From an uncultured Dysgonomonas sp. (GTDB taxonomy: Bacteria; Bacteroidota; Bacteroidia; Bacteroidales; Dysgonomonadaceae): a stretch of DNA of 64,000 nt. Under the pieces are notes generated by a model, which did no database searches, was not told where the DNA came from, and saw only the letters and a list, made by a program, of their open reading frames with translations. The DNA is taken from NCBI GenBank assembly GCA_900556485.1, contig USOX01000008.1:41469-105468 (forward strand), read 5' to 3'. Both the position numbers and the translations under genes were made by a program. The first letter of the stretch is position 1; each line of letters begins with the position of its first letter. This document shows, in pieces, positions 1-10,172 of this stretch.

Positions 1-888
1 TTCTGTCCAGCGGTTAGCCATTGTCAGAATGTCTCCTTTCCAATAAATTTCATTATTAATAAGATCCTCATGCTCTCCTTCTCTTGCAACAAAAACAGAA
101 ATCTTCCCGCACTTATCATTCGGAGTAAAGCTGTAGTCTCCATTATATATATCTATATAATCTATATTAAAGCTCACCTCAGGTGCTTCATTTCGTCCGG
201 CTGTTTTGATCTTTATTTCTTTTGTTTCAGTAGGCTCATCGCTCAAACGGTCGTAAGCTTTAACAAAAAAGACATATTCCGTATTTGCTTCAAGATTGAA
301 GTAAGAAGCTGTATATTGTGAGATTTCTTCTTTTGTCAACATACCCTCAAGAGTACCTTCTTCAAAATCAATTATATCACCATCTTTTCCTAATCCAAAA
401 ACATATTTGTAGTATTCGGTACTTGACTTAATAGTAAACGCTACTGCATTTGAAGTCAGATACTGTCGCTCTGTCTCAAAGTCATTCAATGGTTTGCGGG
501 TTTTCACTTTTACCGAAGCTATTGGCCCGGCAGTTCCATCTGCATCGTAAGCTCTTGCAAAAACTGTATATACAGAATTCTCTTCCAAACCTTGAAATAT
601 AACAGTATTTTCGGCTCTTCCTTCAACTTCCTTAATACCTGAATATGTTCCGGCAATGAAAGCATCTCTATTAGCCTCATCTCCTATTGCATATACATAG
701 CGGGTAGTAACTTCGTTAGGTTGGAACACCACAGTAAATTTATCACTGCTTGTTGTAATTATTTTTTCTAATGTAACCGAAGGTGATAACAACGGCTCTT
801 TATCATCGCCATCGCAACTGGTAAAAAACATTCCGAATGCAATAACCAGTACGGACATATATGAATAAAGTAAATTTTTACTTTTCAT
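1..888 (-). CDS. Fibronectin type III-like surface lipoprotein (3' end outside window)
   Basis: The minus-strand reading frame is open from an ATG at 888 to the window edge, 296 codons without a stop, so the C-terminus is missing. The N-terminus has a hydrophobic stretch ending in TSC followed by acidic residues (CDGDDKE), a lipoprotein signal with the acidic tail usual for surface-exported Bacteroidota lipoproteins. At least two repeats with fibronectin type III character follow; phrases like NSVYTVFARAYDADG and NTEYVFFVKAYDRLS recur about 100 residues apart. It starts 39 bases after the PorV-like gene and closes the visible part of the operon. I infer a surface binding or structural role; no catalytic motif is visible. 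Confidence 0.7.
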   Translation of the reverse strand, partial: MKSKNLLYSYMSVLVIAFGMFFTSCDGDDKEPLLSPSVTLEKIITTSSDKFTVVFQPNEVTTRYVYAIGDEANRDAFIAGTYSGIKEVEGRAENTVIFQGLEENSVYTVFARAYDADGTAGPIASVKVKTRKPLNDFETERQYLTSNAVAFTIKSSTEYYKYVFGLGKDGDIIDFEEGTLEGMLTKEEISQYTASYFNLEANTEYVFFVKAYDRLSDEPTETKEIKIKTAGRNEAPEVSFNIDYIDIYNGDYSFTPNDKCGKISVFVAREGEHEDLINNEIYWKGDILTMANRWTE

Positions 889-926
889 TTTTAGACATGA
901 ATTTAAATTAAACATTTAATGGCTGA

Positions 927-1859
927 TTAAAAGTTAACACCTACTGTTACACGCCACACATCTTTCATAATACTAGAATCCTCAGCCAAAATATATGAGA
1001 AATCTGCAACGACAGGCCCGATATAAACACCTCCACCTACAGAACCATAGTTTCCGACCGATTTGTTCTCGCTGCTCAGGTTATAACCACCCCGAACTGC
1101 AACCATCTTCCGGAACATATATTCAGCACCAACTCCTCCCGAGAAGAAAGTAAAGTCGCTAGGCATAAAATTATAGCGTCCTTCCAACGATCCGGTTATC
1201 AGATGATCGCTGGCTACCGACAAACGATACGCACCACCAGCCTTCACATTTGCAGGCATACGGTATTCACCAAATCCATAATCGACCAACATACCTAAAT
1301 TGGAAGCTGTAACAGCAGCGCTATAAGCATCTTTACGATAATAAAGTCCTAAGTCTAAAGCAATTGATTTTCCGTTTTTTATTCCCGGTCCTTCATTTAC
1401 CTTTGAGTGTACATACCGAAGGTTGGTAGAAAGGCTTAATTCGTCTGTCATCTTCCGGGCATACCCTAAATCAATGATCATGTCATATGGTTTTACAGAT
1501 GTATAGGTAAGCCCATCATTTGTATTCTGTATTTCATCTGCTTTAAAATATCTTACACCTGCTGTAAGAGCATGAGTCTCATTCAGTCTGTAATATCCTC
1601 CTACTGTATGAAGCGTATTATCTCCATACAAAGAAGAAAGTCCGTAAGAAACGGCTGTCTTCTTAGAAGGCTCAGCAAATATAATTCCTGCAGTATTTCG
1701 ATATAATGAGAAAGCATTTGCGTCTAATGCCACGCCGGCACCTCCAAAGCCTGCTACTCTGGCATCAGTCTCTATCCCGGCAGATGCTACCATTTGTGCC
1801 TTTGATTCTATAACACAAAGGAGCAAAAGAGGGAGTATTATTTTCGTCAGCTTGATCAT
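927..1859 (-). CDS. PorV/PorQ-like outer-membrane barrel protein
   Basis: 310 residues with a signal peptide ending near SKAQ. The start of the mature protein (ETDARVAGFGGAGVALDANAFSLYRNTAG) matches the pattern of the PorV/PorQ family, where a DAR-x-GxGG-G-A motif precedes a residue resembling the FWNPA segment. The rest is alternating beta-strand sequence ending in aromatic VNF, as in outer-membrane barrels. PorV is the T9SS shuttle that brings CTD-carrying cargo to the attachment machinery; PorQ-like paralogs are often coded beside particular cargo. The ATG overlaps the stop of the T9SS-sorted protease by four bases (ATGA), implying translational coupling. I infer a dedicated partner for that protease. 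Confidence 0.68.
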   Translation of the reverse strand: MIKLTKIILPLLLLCVIESKAQMVASAGIETDARVAGFGGAGVALDANAFSLYRNTAGIIFAEPSKKTAVSYGLSSLYGDNTLHTVGGYYRLNETHALTAGVRYFKADEIQNTNDGLTYTSVKPYDMIIDLGYARKMTDELSLSTNLRYVHSKVNEGPGIKNGKSIALDLGLYYRKDAYSAAVTASNLGMLVDYGFGEYRMPANVKAGGAYRLSVASDHLITGSLEGRYNFMPSDFTFFSGGVGAEYMFRKMVAVRGGYNLSSENKSVGNYGSVGGGVYIGPVVADFSYILAEDSSIMKDVWRVTVGVNF

Positions 1860-4645
1860 AATTTGGTTATATTTCTAGTAATTTCTTCGTTTTTATACTT
1901 AATCACAATTTGGTAATTACCTGCTTTCAGTTTACTGATATTAATTGTTGCAGGAGCTGTTGGGGTAATATCTGCACTCTGATTATGCACTTTTGCACCT
2001 CCCATTGTGTATAAAGTCACATCTATTGAGCCTTTCACACTTTCTCCCATACGTATATTCAGCAAACCATCTTTCTTAACCGGAACCGGATATAAGTCAA
2101 CCTTATTATCTGAATTGCGGCAAGTAACATCAAAAGATACTTTCGTTTCTGTATCAACATCTATTGCCGAAACTGTAATCTTAGCTGTACCATAATCCTG
2201 AGATGTTATAGTGAGAACACCTGCGCTTTCTGTAGCACTGATTATAGATGAAGCATTAGATTCCACGGCAAAACTTATTGCGTCGCCATCTTTATCTTTG
2301 AAATGCTCTTGTAAATTGAAAGTCTTAGATTCTCCTTTATTCTGGAACAATATGCTTCCAAATTCTTTTACCAATTGTGGTGCATAAAAAATTACAGAGT
2401 AAGGGATATCAATTATAGCAGATACTCCTTGTGCATCTTTAACCTCTAATTTTGCTAAATAGTCTCCTGTAGTAATCAGAGCTGCATTTATTTTCAGAAT
2501 TAACTGATTACCCTGACGTTCCATAGTAGCTGCATTACTTCCCGGAGTGAAAGTATAGCTCCAGGCATAACCTTCTATATCATGAACATCTAAACGAAAC
2601 TCTTTATATTCAGTTTTTCTTAATCCTATTGTTTCTGGTAGACCTTCAACAACCGGAGCCCTGTTAGGTATAAGCTGTCCGGTAATAGTGGAGGAAAGGG
2701 AAATATTACCATCAGTATCAACTCCTGCAATAGAGATGTAATATTTTTTGTCCATCTCTAATGTATTAAGCTCAAGTATTAGCTTATCTCCTACATTTTT
2801 GCCTGTAGTTGGCACTGTGATAATATTAGCACCAACTGGTAATTGAGAAAAATCTACACCATATGTATCTTCTTCACTCACCAGAATTCTATAACTATCA
2901 GCTTTACCATTATCTGCATCAGCTGTTACTCTCCATGTAAGAAGTATCCTTTCGAAAGTACAATCGGCTGTTATATCACCTACACGGTCTGGAGCAATAG
3001 TTCCTGCATCTGCCAACGCTTTATATGCATTAATATACCCTTTACCCATTGGTAAAAGATCGGAATTGAACCATAAGGTAGTTTCGTTAGTAGCAGCTAG
3101 AAGTTTTTGTTTCAATTGTTCATTTGTGAAGTCATTGAAAGTCCCATCACTCTTTACTCCAAACTTAGATACAATTAAAGCGGCTACTCCTGATGCATGA
3201 GGACATGCCATTGAGGTACCTTCCTGAAATCCATACTGACCGCCAATAATAGTACTAAAAACCTGAGTTCCTGCTTCATAATCGCCTTGGCCTCCAGGAG
3301 CGGCTACATGCACCCATGGCCCATAATTTGAATACGATGCTTTTTGATAATCGGGAGCAAAAGAAGCCACAGAAAATATTCTTGGATACGATGAAGGTAA
3401 TACCAATTCATTCAGGTCACTGTTTCCGGTAGCGAAAATTACGATTCCTCCCTTCATGGGTCCTGTCTGATTACCAAATTCATCCATACCTGCTTTATCT
3501 ATAAAGTAGTCAATTCCTTCTTTATCTGACTGCATTAACTCTCCGGCAGTTCCTCTCCAAGCATACTCCCAACTGTTCTGAGCAATTACAGCCCCATTGT
3601 TAGCTGCGTATATAAAGACTTCACCTCTTTTTTCATCTTCTACCACATCGTCTTCATTCTTTTCATAATTATGTTGGAATATCTGACAACTCATAAGTCT
3701 TACTCCGCTATTCAGAGAACCATTTCCTCCAGCTACACCACAGCCCCCAACTCCATTATTATTTACAGCAGCTACAGTTCCTGCTACGTGAGTTCCATGC
3801 TCATGAGGAGTAATCAGTGATGTGTCTGCCACAAAGTTATAACCATGTATATCATCTTTATAACCATTTCCATCATCATCAACATCCTTTGCTCCTGATT
3901 TTTCCAGTGTATTAACCCATAAATTTTGAGTCAGATCCGGATGGTCTATCTGAATACCTCCATCTATTATAGCTACAATAACCTGAGGCTTTCCGGTCTC
4001 TATTTCCCAGGCTTTATATAGATTTATATCAGCTCCCGGACGAGATTTACGAAGTACTCCTTCATTATGGTAATGCCACTGATGTTTTAATAGAGGATCA
4101 TTAAAATTGCTCGAAATTTTTGCAACACCTGCATTACGGGCAGCAATCAGATTCTTTGCATCTTTTTCAGATACAGGAGTTATTTTACTCCCTTCTATCC
4201 TTTTTATCTTCAAAATAGGTTCAACTACTTCTATCCCCTCAAGGTTTAATGTTCTATTATAAGCTTGAGTCATAGACTTATCTTCATCAAAATAAAGATC
4301 ATACCATAGATGAAGTCCTGACTGGCGCATTTTATTCTCATGCTTTCCTCCATGGCGAAAAGCTCTTTTTATATTTGTAACACCAAGATCCCTGCAGAGT
4401 TTATCAACAGACTCAACACCTGTTGAAGCATTTCCTAAGATAACTTCCGGCTTAAATCTGGCCTCAGCTTCAATAGTCAGTTTTATTCTTAGTACTCCGG
4501 ACTTTACATATTCTTTTTTCTCCAAAGGATAATTTATCCCTCCGCCACCATTATCTACATCGTTCTTTGGCTCATAATCTTCCGTTGAACAACCGGAAAG
4601 AATAAGTACCAATGTGGCAAAAATAAATGACAAATATTTTTTCAT
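1856..4645 (-). CDS. Subtilisin-like (S8) serine protease with lipobox and T9SS C-terminal sorting domain
   Basis: Secreted peptidase. Numbering from an upstream in-frame ATG at 4672, the triad is Asp237 (AIIDGG), His292 (HGTHVAG) and Ser487 (GTSMACPH), with oxyanion Asn417 (ATGNS). A pro-region of roughly 200 residues precedes the catalytic domain. A fibronectin-like module (about 560-660) and cadherin/Ig-like modules (about 670-850) follow. The last 80 residues (YPVPV, then SKLKAGNY) form a type A T9SS sorting domain. I prefer the ATG at 4645 because it gives MKKYLSF and a compact signal ending LSGC; 4672 cannot be excluded. Having both a lipobox and a sorting domain is unusual. It lies between a SusC/SusD/lipoprotein set and a PorV-like gene, so peptide or glycoprotein feeding is plausible. 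Confidence 0.9.
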   Translation of the reverse strand: MKKYLSFIFATLVLILSGCSTEDYEPKNDVDNGGGGINYPLEKKEYVKSGVLRIKLTIEAEARFKPEVILGNASTGVESVDKLCRDLGVTNIKRAFRHGGKHENKMRQSGLHLWYDLYFDEDKSMTQAYNRTLNLEGIEVVEPILKIKRIEGSKITPVSEKDAKNLIAARNAGVAKISSNFNDPLLKHQWHYHNEGVLRKSRPGADINLYKAWEIETGKPQVIVAIIDGGIQIDHPDLTQNLWVNTLEKSGAKDVDDDGNGYKDDIHGYNFVADTSLITPHEHGTHVAGTVAAVNNNGVGGCGVAGGNGSLNSGVRLMSCQIFQHNYEKNEDDVVEDEKRGEVFIYAANNGAVIAQNSWEYAWRGTAGELMQSDKEGIDYFIDKAGMDEFGNQTGPMKGGIVIFATGNSDLNELVLPSSYPRIFSVASFAPDYQKASYSNYGPWVHVAAPGGQGDYEAGTQVFSTIIGGQYGFQEGTSMACPHASGVAALIVSKFGVKSDGTFNDFTNEQLKQKLLAATNETTLWFNSDLLPMGKGYINAYKALADAGTIAPDRVGDITADCTFERILLTWRVTADADNGKADSYRILVSEEDTYGVDFSQLPVGANIITVPTTGKNVGDKLILELNTLEMDKKYYISIAGVDTDGNISLSSTITGQLIPNRAPVVEGLPETIGLRKTEYKEFRLDVHDIEGYAWSYTFTPGSNAATMERQGNQLILKINAALITTGDYLAKLEVKDAQGVSAIIDIPYSVIFYAPQLVKEFGSILFQNKGESKTFNLQEHFKDKDGDAISFAVESNASSIISATESAGVLTITSQDYGTAKITVSAIDVDTETKVSFDVTCRNSDNKVDLYPVPVKKDGLLNIRMGESVKGSIDVTLYTMGGAKVHNQSADITPTAPATINISKLKAGNYQIVIKYKNEEITRNITKL

Positions 4646-4678
4646 TCCATTAAGGATATTTTGTTTAATCATTTCGTA

Positions 4679-5560
4679 TTATTTATTTTTAGTCATAGTA
4701 GCATTCTCTTTCCATACATTGTAGAACCAAGAAAGTTCTCCTTTATCATTAGCTCCGATAAGCCCGAAACCATCTTTGAACGTGAAGACCATTTGCTCTA
4801 CTCCTTCAACAGTTTTTCTTTCAAATTTTCCTTTGATCGGCTTATTACGGTCATAAAGAACTTGTTTACCATCCAATTTAGCCCATGATAGATAAACTCC
4901 CATTCCATCAAAGCTTCCAATATATCGGAATGGTTGTATTTCTACATCATATTCCCAGTTCTCTCTTATTTCAGTAAACTTAACTTCGGCTGCTCCACCA
5001 AGGTTAAAATCTATGAACATATTATTAAGAGTTTCATCTTCGCCTCTGAAAGAACATTTTCCTGTAGAATTCATGTCATCAAAAGCATTCACTCCTCTGA
5101 TTGTATATATTCCTTCAACAAAGTTTTTCTCTTTTATATCCAACATGCAGGTAGATTTCGTACCAAGACTAGCTCCATCCGCTGTTGTTATATGAAATGT
5201 AATCCTCCGGTTTTTCTCCACTTCTTCATTTTCTACATGAAGTCCGGTTTCAAAGTTTACAGATTTCATATCCGGGGTTATCCGCAAAGTTTCTGTTGTG
5301 ATTATAAAGTCTTTATCTTTTTCGAAACCTGCAGAGTGTTCCTTTACTGTAACATTAACTATAATATCGCCATCACGTTTTTCGTCGCTTGATGCAACAA
5401 TAGGTATTGTCAGGAAAGTTACCGTTTCTTTTACAGCAACAATCTCTTCTTCGAATTCTACAGTAGCTTTAACTGTGTTTATCGAGTTATCATTACTATC
5501 GCAAGCTATAATGAAAACCGGCAAACAAACTACCATAAAGAATATTTTGATATATTTCAT
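4679..5560 (-). CDS. Surface lipoprotein with Calx-beta/SusE-like N-terminal domain
   Basis: 293 residues with a lipoprotein signal (FIIACDSNDN). Residues about 30-145 read like a Calx-beta-type beta domain (VEFEEEIVAVKET, then ITPDMKSVNFETG, then RRITFHITTADGASLGTKS), a module often found in lipoproteins coded right after SusD. The C-terminal half resembles ligand-binding domains that follow in such proteins, but I do not recognise a named family. It starts 19 bases after the susD stop and ends six bases before the upstream candidate start of the protease gene, so it is inside the operon. Likely a SusE/F-type surface binding accessory; substrate unknown. Confidence 0.65.
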   Translation of the reverse strand: MKYIKIFFMVVCLPVFIIACDSNDNSINTVKATVEFEEEIVAVKETVTFLTIPIVASSDEKRDGDIIVNVTVKEHSAGFEKDKDFIITTETLRITPDMKSVNFETGLHVENEEVEKNRRITFHITTADGASLGTKSTCMLDIKEKNFVEGIYTIRGVNAFDDMNSTGKCSFRGEDETLNNMFIDFNLGGAAEVKFTEIRENWEYDVEIQPFRYIGSFDGMGVYLSWAKLDGKQVLYDRNKPIKGKFERKTVEGVEQMVFTFKDGFGLIGANDKGELSWFYNVWKENATMTKNK

Positions 5561-5579
5561 AATTGTAATTTATTTATTA

Positions 5580-7091
5580 TTAATAGCCTGGATTCTGATG
5601 ATTTCTTATCTGAGGATTAGCATCCATTTCGGCTTTAGGTATAGGCCACACCAAACGATAATCATTTGGCTCATAACTAAGGCGATGCACATTTCCGAGT
5701 TTATTGATAAGGATATCATTTTGTCCTTCCGAACGGTTAAAACCTATCCCCCAACGTTTGAGATCCCCCAATCGGAAACCTTCTCCTAAAAGTTCGCGTT
5801 GACGCTCTTCCCTGATTTTATTTATAAGGCTTTCTCCATTATGCTGTTGTGATACATAACCGGATATACGCTTCGACTTCAAAGTGTTTAAGTGCTGATT
5901 TGCTTTTGAGCTATATCCTAAATAAGCTGCTGCTTCTGCTGCAATCAGATATTGCTCTGCCAAACGGAATGGTTTAGACATATTTGTATAATTATTACTC
6001 GAAACGAATAACTGTGGATTTCCCGGATATTTAGAGAAAGCATAGATTTCGCCGCTACCTTCAGCCAAGCTTATATTCCGCTTAACTAAATAAGAACCAG
6101 TTCTATAATCCTTATCTTTATCAAATAAATCGGATGTAGCCTTAGTCGGTATAAAAGAAGGATTATTTACATTGGATAAAAAGTAAGATCCGGATGCATA
6201 TCCCAAATGTTGATTTGTCATACTCACTCTCCAGATAGCCTCATCTGCCACATCATATTTCCATAAATCAAGCAATTTTTGAGTATCTCCTGCAAGTGAA
6301 TATTTCCCCGAACCTATAACTTCTTCCGACTTTTTCAATGCCTCCGTATAATCTTCCATTACCAAAGCAACCCTGGCTTGTAAAGCTTTTACTGCATACG
6401 ATGTTATATAAGGGCTCTTTGCAGCTGGAGCTGCATTTGCAAGTGTTTCGTAATCTAATAAATAAGGTAATGCTGCATCCAAATCTTTTTTTATCAGATC
6501 ATAAGTTTCTGCCAGCGTGCTGCGTCCCGGATATTTATCATTTTCATTGGTTGGTTCGTAAACAACAGACAGTGGCAAACCACCATTCGATTTAGTTGCT
6601 GTATTTTTATTGTAAGCACCACAGAATTTATCAGCTAAATTGAAATAGCAAAATGCCCGCATAAAAAATGCTTCGCCTAAATAACGGCGTAACTCTTTTT
6701 TATCATTACCTGAATACATATTACTATTATCAATAATCTCCATCTTACCGATAATAAAATTAGTAGCACCAATGGTTGCATAAAGACCACCCCATACTGC
6801 TTCAAACTCTTCCATTTCGGGTTGCAAGGAGCCTGAATACAATGCATTCAGAGCACCTCCATTTCCTATTACAGCATGATAACCATCAGTCTGAATATCT
6901 CCATAAAGGACAAAACCGCCTGTAGTTATGCCTCTCATACTTACATAGAGGCCATTACGATAGCTCCGACAATCGGACAGTGTTTGAATAGCCTCATCTT
7001 CTTCCAGCACTCCATATGGTTTTTTATCCATATCGCATGAAGAGCTAATGAATACAAGAAGGAGTGTGAATAATATATTTATTTTTTTCAT
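5580..7091 (-). CDS. SusD/RagB-family nutrient-binding lipoprotein
   Basis: 503 residues with a lipoprotein signal ending SSSCDMDKK. Typical RagB/SusD sequence is visible: the N-terminal TPR-like helices (AFFMRAFCYFNLADKFCGAYNK), repeated helical segments, and the C-terminal RQRELLGEGFRLGDLKRWG block followed by a final VWPIPKAEMDANPQ. SusD proteins form the lid over the SusC channel and capture ligand at the cell surface. It lies 21 bases downstream of its SusC partner. The neighbouring protease suggests the ligand could be a peptide or glycoprotein fragment, but SusD sequence alone does not show this. Confidence 0.93.
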   Translation of the reverse strand: MKKINILFTLLLVFISSSCDMDKKPYGVLEEDEAIQTLSDCRSYRNGLYVSMRGITTGGFVLYGDIQTDGYHAVIGNGGALNALYSGSLQPEMEEFEAVWGGLYATIGATNFIIGKMEIIDNSNMYSGNDKKELRRYLGEAFFMRAFCYFNLADKFCGAYNKNTATKSNGGLPLSVVYEPTNENDKYPGRSTLAETYDLIKKDLDAALPYLLDYETLANAAPAAKSPYITSYAVKALQARVALVMEDYTEALKKSEEVIGSGKYSLAGDTQKLLDLWKYDVADEAIWRVSMTNQHLGYASGSYFLSNVNNPSFIPTKATSDLFDKDKDYRTGSYLVKRNISLAEGSGEIYAFSKYPGNPQLFVSSNNYTNMSKPFRLAEQYLIAAEAAAYLGYSSKANQHLNTLKSKRISGYVSQQHNGESLINKIREERQRELLGEGFRLGDLKRWGIGFNRSEGQNDILINKLGNVHRLSYEPNDYRLVWPIPKAEMDANPQIRNHQNPGY

Positions 7092-7112
7092 ATTCTTTTT
7101 ATCTTAGTCTAT

Positions 7113-10100
7113 TTAGAAAGTTACCTCTACACCAAACATATACTGACGGGTATTCGGATAATTAAACTGAATCAGATTTGAATCCGGCTCCGGATCGAAA
7201 CCTGTAAATTGAGTAACAGTAAATAGATTTCGTCCCAGAGCAAAGACATTCATTGATTCGATCAACTTGGTCTTTTTCAATATCTTTGTAGGAATAGCAT
7301 AAGAAATTGTCAAATTCTTCAAACGAAGAAATGAGGCATTTTCTATAAAATGGCTATCACCATAAATAGGCTCGGAAGCTGCAGGGATATCTGTTTTCTG
7401 TCCCGGAGTGGTCCACATATTCAGTACAGATGTTGATTGATTATCTGTTGTACCAAATTGATTTGGATTTTCGAAGAATAAACGATCGTTATTAAATATA
7501 TATTTTCCTAAAGTGAAAGAGAAATCACTACTTACAGTCAGACCTTTATATGCAAAGCTTGTTCCAAAACCTCCTGTTATCGGAGCATATTGCTGCTTGT
7601 CAATGAAGACTGCGTTGTCTTCGCTATATACTTTAGTTTCATTTCCGGCTTTATCGAGCCATATTTGCTTTCCATCACGCGGGTCTACTCCCACTCTTCT
7701 TACTATATAGAATTCGCCATATGGACGTCCTACCTGTAATTTTGTAGCAGTATTTGGTATTACATACTCGTCAACTCCATTGAAAAGTTCTGTAATCTTA
7801 TTCTTATTATAGTTCATATTTGCCCTAAAGCTCCAGAATATATCATTCTGTTTAATAATATCAACACTAACATCTATATCGAAACCTTTATTAGTCATAG
7901 CTCCGATATTACCATATCCTCCGCCGTATCCTGTACCTGCATACGAATAAGGTATCATCATTAGCATATCGCTTGTTTCCTTACTATAAAATTCGATACC
8001 AGCCGATACTCTGTTGAAAATACGGAAATCTAGTCCGGCATTTACTCCGGCAACGGTTTCCCATGTAAGATCCGGATTACTAGGTTGTGTTATACTAATA
8101 CCGTTCTCTCCTTCGTATACTACATTACTTCCGCCTACTAATCCATAGTATGCATAGTTGCCGATACTAGAGTTACCTGTTGTACCATAACTTAAACGAA
8201 GTCCTAAGTCGTTAAGCCATTTTATCTGGCTCATGAACTGTTCTTTCTTTATATTCCATTTCATCCCGACAGAATAGAACTCTGCCCAACGATGATTTGG
8301 AGCAAATTTAGAACTACCATCTACACGATACGAAGCATCCAGATAGTATTTATCTTTATAACTATAATCAACACGAAGAAATACTGAGTTGAACACTGTT
8401 TCGGTAATAGCGTCTACCGGAGCGTTGTATTCCGTACCATTGCTCAACATCATCAGGCGTTTATCGCTATGTCCTTTCGTTATTACATCAAAAGATTTAT
8501 TTTTTCCTAAAATAGCCTCCTGCCCTAATAAGAATGTTGCATGATGAGCATTATCTACATCTAATTTATACTCTGCCGTATTAGTTAGTGTGAAATTATG
8601 GTAACGTTGGAATAATTCTCTAGCTTCTCCTTTGCCATTATTAATAGTAACATCATCACCCATAGGTGTTTTGAAATTAATAATCGGAGGAACGTTTGAT
8701 GAATAAGTATAATCAAAAGCATCTAAAGCCTGAGCTGCACGAACGACTAAACCTTCCAATGGCCTGATTTCTTCGAATAGATTTATATTCGCAGATATAT
8801 TCTGGCGATCCCTATCTCTGTAACTTTCTACATACATAGGATTCAGTTTTTTTGAATAATGCAAATAATCAGCTCTATCTCCATAAATTACTTTTCCATC
8901 CTCTCCTACTGTATAATATCGAGGTGAGTCATCCGGACGAGCAAAACGAGCAAAGGCAGCCGGGTTGAGAGCTGTAACACCGCCACCAGGAGTTACATCC
9001 GGGTTCTCATTGTATTTAGCATACGACAGATTAGAGTTAACTCCAACTTTAAACCAGTTGTTAGCCCTTACTTCGATATTTGTACGGAGAGACGTACGAT
9101 TCATTGCCGACAGAGGAGCAATACCTTCCATACTATTATGGTTCAGGGATATATAATAATTGTTATTATTACCTCCACCTGTTACTGTGGCATCCAGATT
9201 GTATGTAGGTGCATTATCGCGATAAATATAATCGGCCCAGTCGGTACTAATACCATTTTCTAAAACCACTTTTTTATGAGCATTCCATTCTGCGTTAATT
9301 ATAGATGGATCTAACATTTCGCGAAATTGGAAGTACTGCTCAGAATTCATCATATCTACCTTATCGTCGATAAGCTTAGATATACCATACTGAGCCTTAA
9401 AAGACACTTTTGCCTTTTCGCCCATTTTTCCTTTCTTACTGGTAATAACAATTACACCATTTGCTGCACGCGATCCATATATCGCTGTAGAAGAGGCATC
9501 CTTCAAGACTGTTATATTCTCTATATCACTCGGATTAAGGGCACTAAAAACAACAGATGAAACCGGAGCTCCATCAAGTATAAACAAAGGGTCTGTACCT
9601 GCTGTAATGGAATTTATACCACGCAGACGGATAGAAGCCGTTTGAGAAGGCTCTCCCGAAGATGATAAGACTGATAAACCTGACACTTGTCCCTGCAAAG
9701 CATCGGAGAAGTTTGAGGTTGGCTGGTTCTTTATTTTCTGATTGCCTACTGTAGCAACCGAACCGACAACCGAACCTAGTTTCTTAGCTGATCCATAACC
9801 AATAACGACGACCTCTTCGAGCATCTCGGCATTTGGCCTAAGTTTTATCTGCATTTTATTGGTAATAGGGACTTCGATTGTCTCCATACCAACATACGAA
9901 ACTCTTACAACTTTGGCAGAGGCCGGCACATCCGGCAATACAAACTCTCCATCGAAATTGGTTACAGTTCCGATTTTTGTGTCAGGGATTTGCACAGAAG
10001 CACCTATTACCGGCTCAGAGTCTTCCTCATATATAACAGCACCTGTTATAGTCCGGTTTTGTGCTACTGCCCAACTGATCCCCATGAATACACATACGGT

Positions 10101-10124
10101 AGTCAGGAATAGTCTAGTTTTCAT
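7113..10124 (-). CDS. SusC/RagA-family TonB-linked outer-membrane transporter
   Basis: 1003 residues: signal peptide (to about residue 21), a carboxypeptidase-regulatory-like domain (about 23-100, with DFDG-type turn NFDGEF), the short EEVVVIGYG segment, a plug domain with LFILDGAPV and VLKDASSTAIYGSRAANGV, then the long beta-barrel ending in aromatic VTF. SusC proteins import oligosaccharides or peptides across the outer membrane using TonB energy. It is the first gene of the six-gene minus-strand operon, with a promoter-like TATCTTTGC about 135 bases upstream. SusD follows at 21 bases. Full length for the family, with no sign of decay. Confidence 0.95.
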   Translation of the reverse strand: MKTRLFLTTVCVFMGISWAVAQNRTITGAVIYEEDSEPVIGASVQIPDTKIGTVTNFDGEFVLPDVPASAKVVRVSYVGMETIEVPITNKMQIKLRPNAEMLEEVVVIGYGSAKKLGSVVGSVATVGNQKIKNQPTSNFSDALQGQVSGLSVLSSSGEPSQTASIRLRGINSITAGTDPLFILDGAPVSSVVFSALNPSDIENITVLKDASSTAIYGSRAANGVIVITSKKGKMGEKAKVSFKAQYGISKLIDDKVDMMNSEQYFQFREMLDPSIINAEWNAHKKVVLENGISTDWADYIYRDNAPTYNLDATVTGGGNNNNYYISLNHNSMEGIAPLSAMNRTSLRTNIEVRANNWFKVGVNSNLSYAKYNENPDVTPGGGVTALNPAAFARFARPDDSPRYYTVGEDGKVIYGDRADYLHYSKKLNPMYVESYRDRDRQNISANINLFEEIRPLEGLVVRAAQALDAFDYTYSSNVPPIINFKTPMGDDVTINNGKGEARELFQRYHNFTLTNTAEYKLDVDNAHHATFLLGQEAILGKNKSFDVITKGHSDKRLMMLSNGTEYNAPVDAITETVFNSVFLRVDYSYKDKYYLDASYRVDGSSKFAPNHRWAEFYSVGMKWNIKKEQFMSQIKWLNDLGLRLSYGTTGNSSIGNYAYYGLVGGSNVVYEGENGISITQPSNPDLTWETVAGVNAGLDFRIFNRVSAGIEFYSKETSDMLMMIPYSYAGTGYGGGYGNIGAMTNKGFDIDVSVDIIKQNDIFWSFRANMNYNKNKITELFNGVDEYVIPNTATKLQVGRPYGEFYIVRRVGVDPRDGKQIWLDKAGNETKVYSEDNAVFIDKQQYAPITGGFGTSFAYKGLTVSSDFSFTLGKYIFNNDRLFFENPNQFGTTDNQSTSVLNMWTTPGQKTDIPAASEPIYGDSHFIENASFLRLKNLTISYAIPTKILKKTKLIESMNVFALGRNLFTVTQFTGFDPEPDSNLIQFNYPNTRQYMFGVEVTF

Positions 10125-10172
10125 AAATTTTTTATGGTTAATAAAATGATATGTTGCATTAAATACAGTTTT

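Noticed and set aside
4934..5392. 152-codon frame on the plus strand opposite the Calx-beta-like lipoprotein
   Set aside because: It is antisense to a well-supported gene and its product is rich in Phe/Tyr/Cys/Ile, as expected from reversed AT-rich coding sequence.
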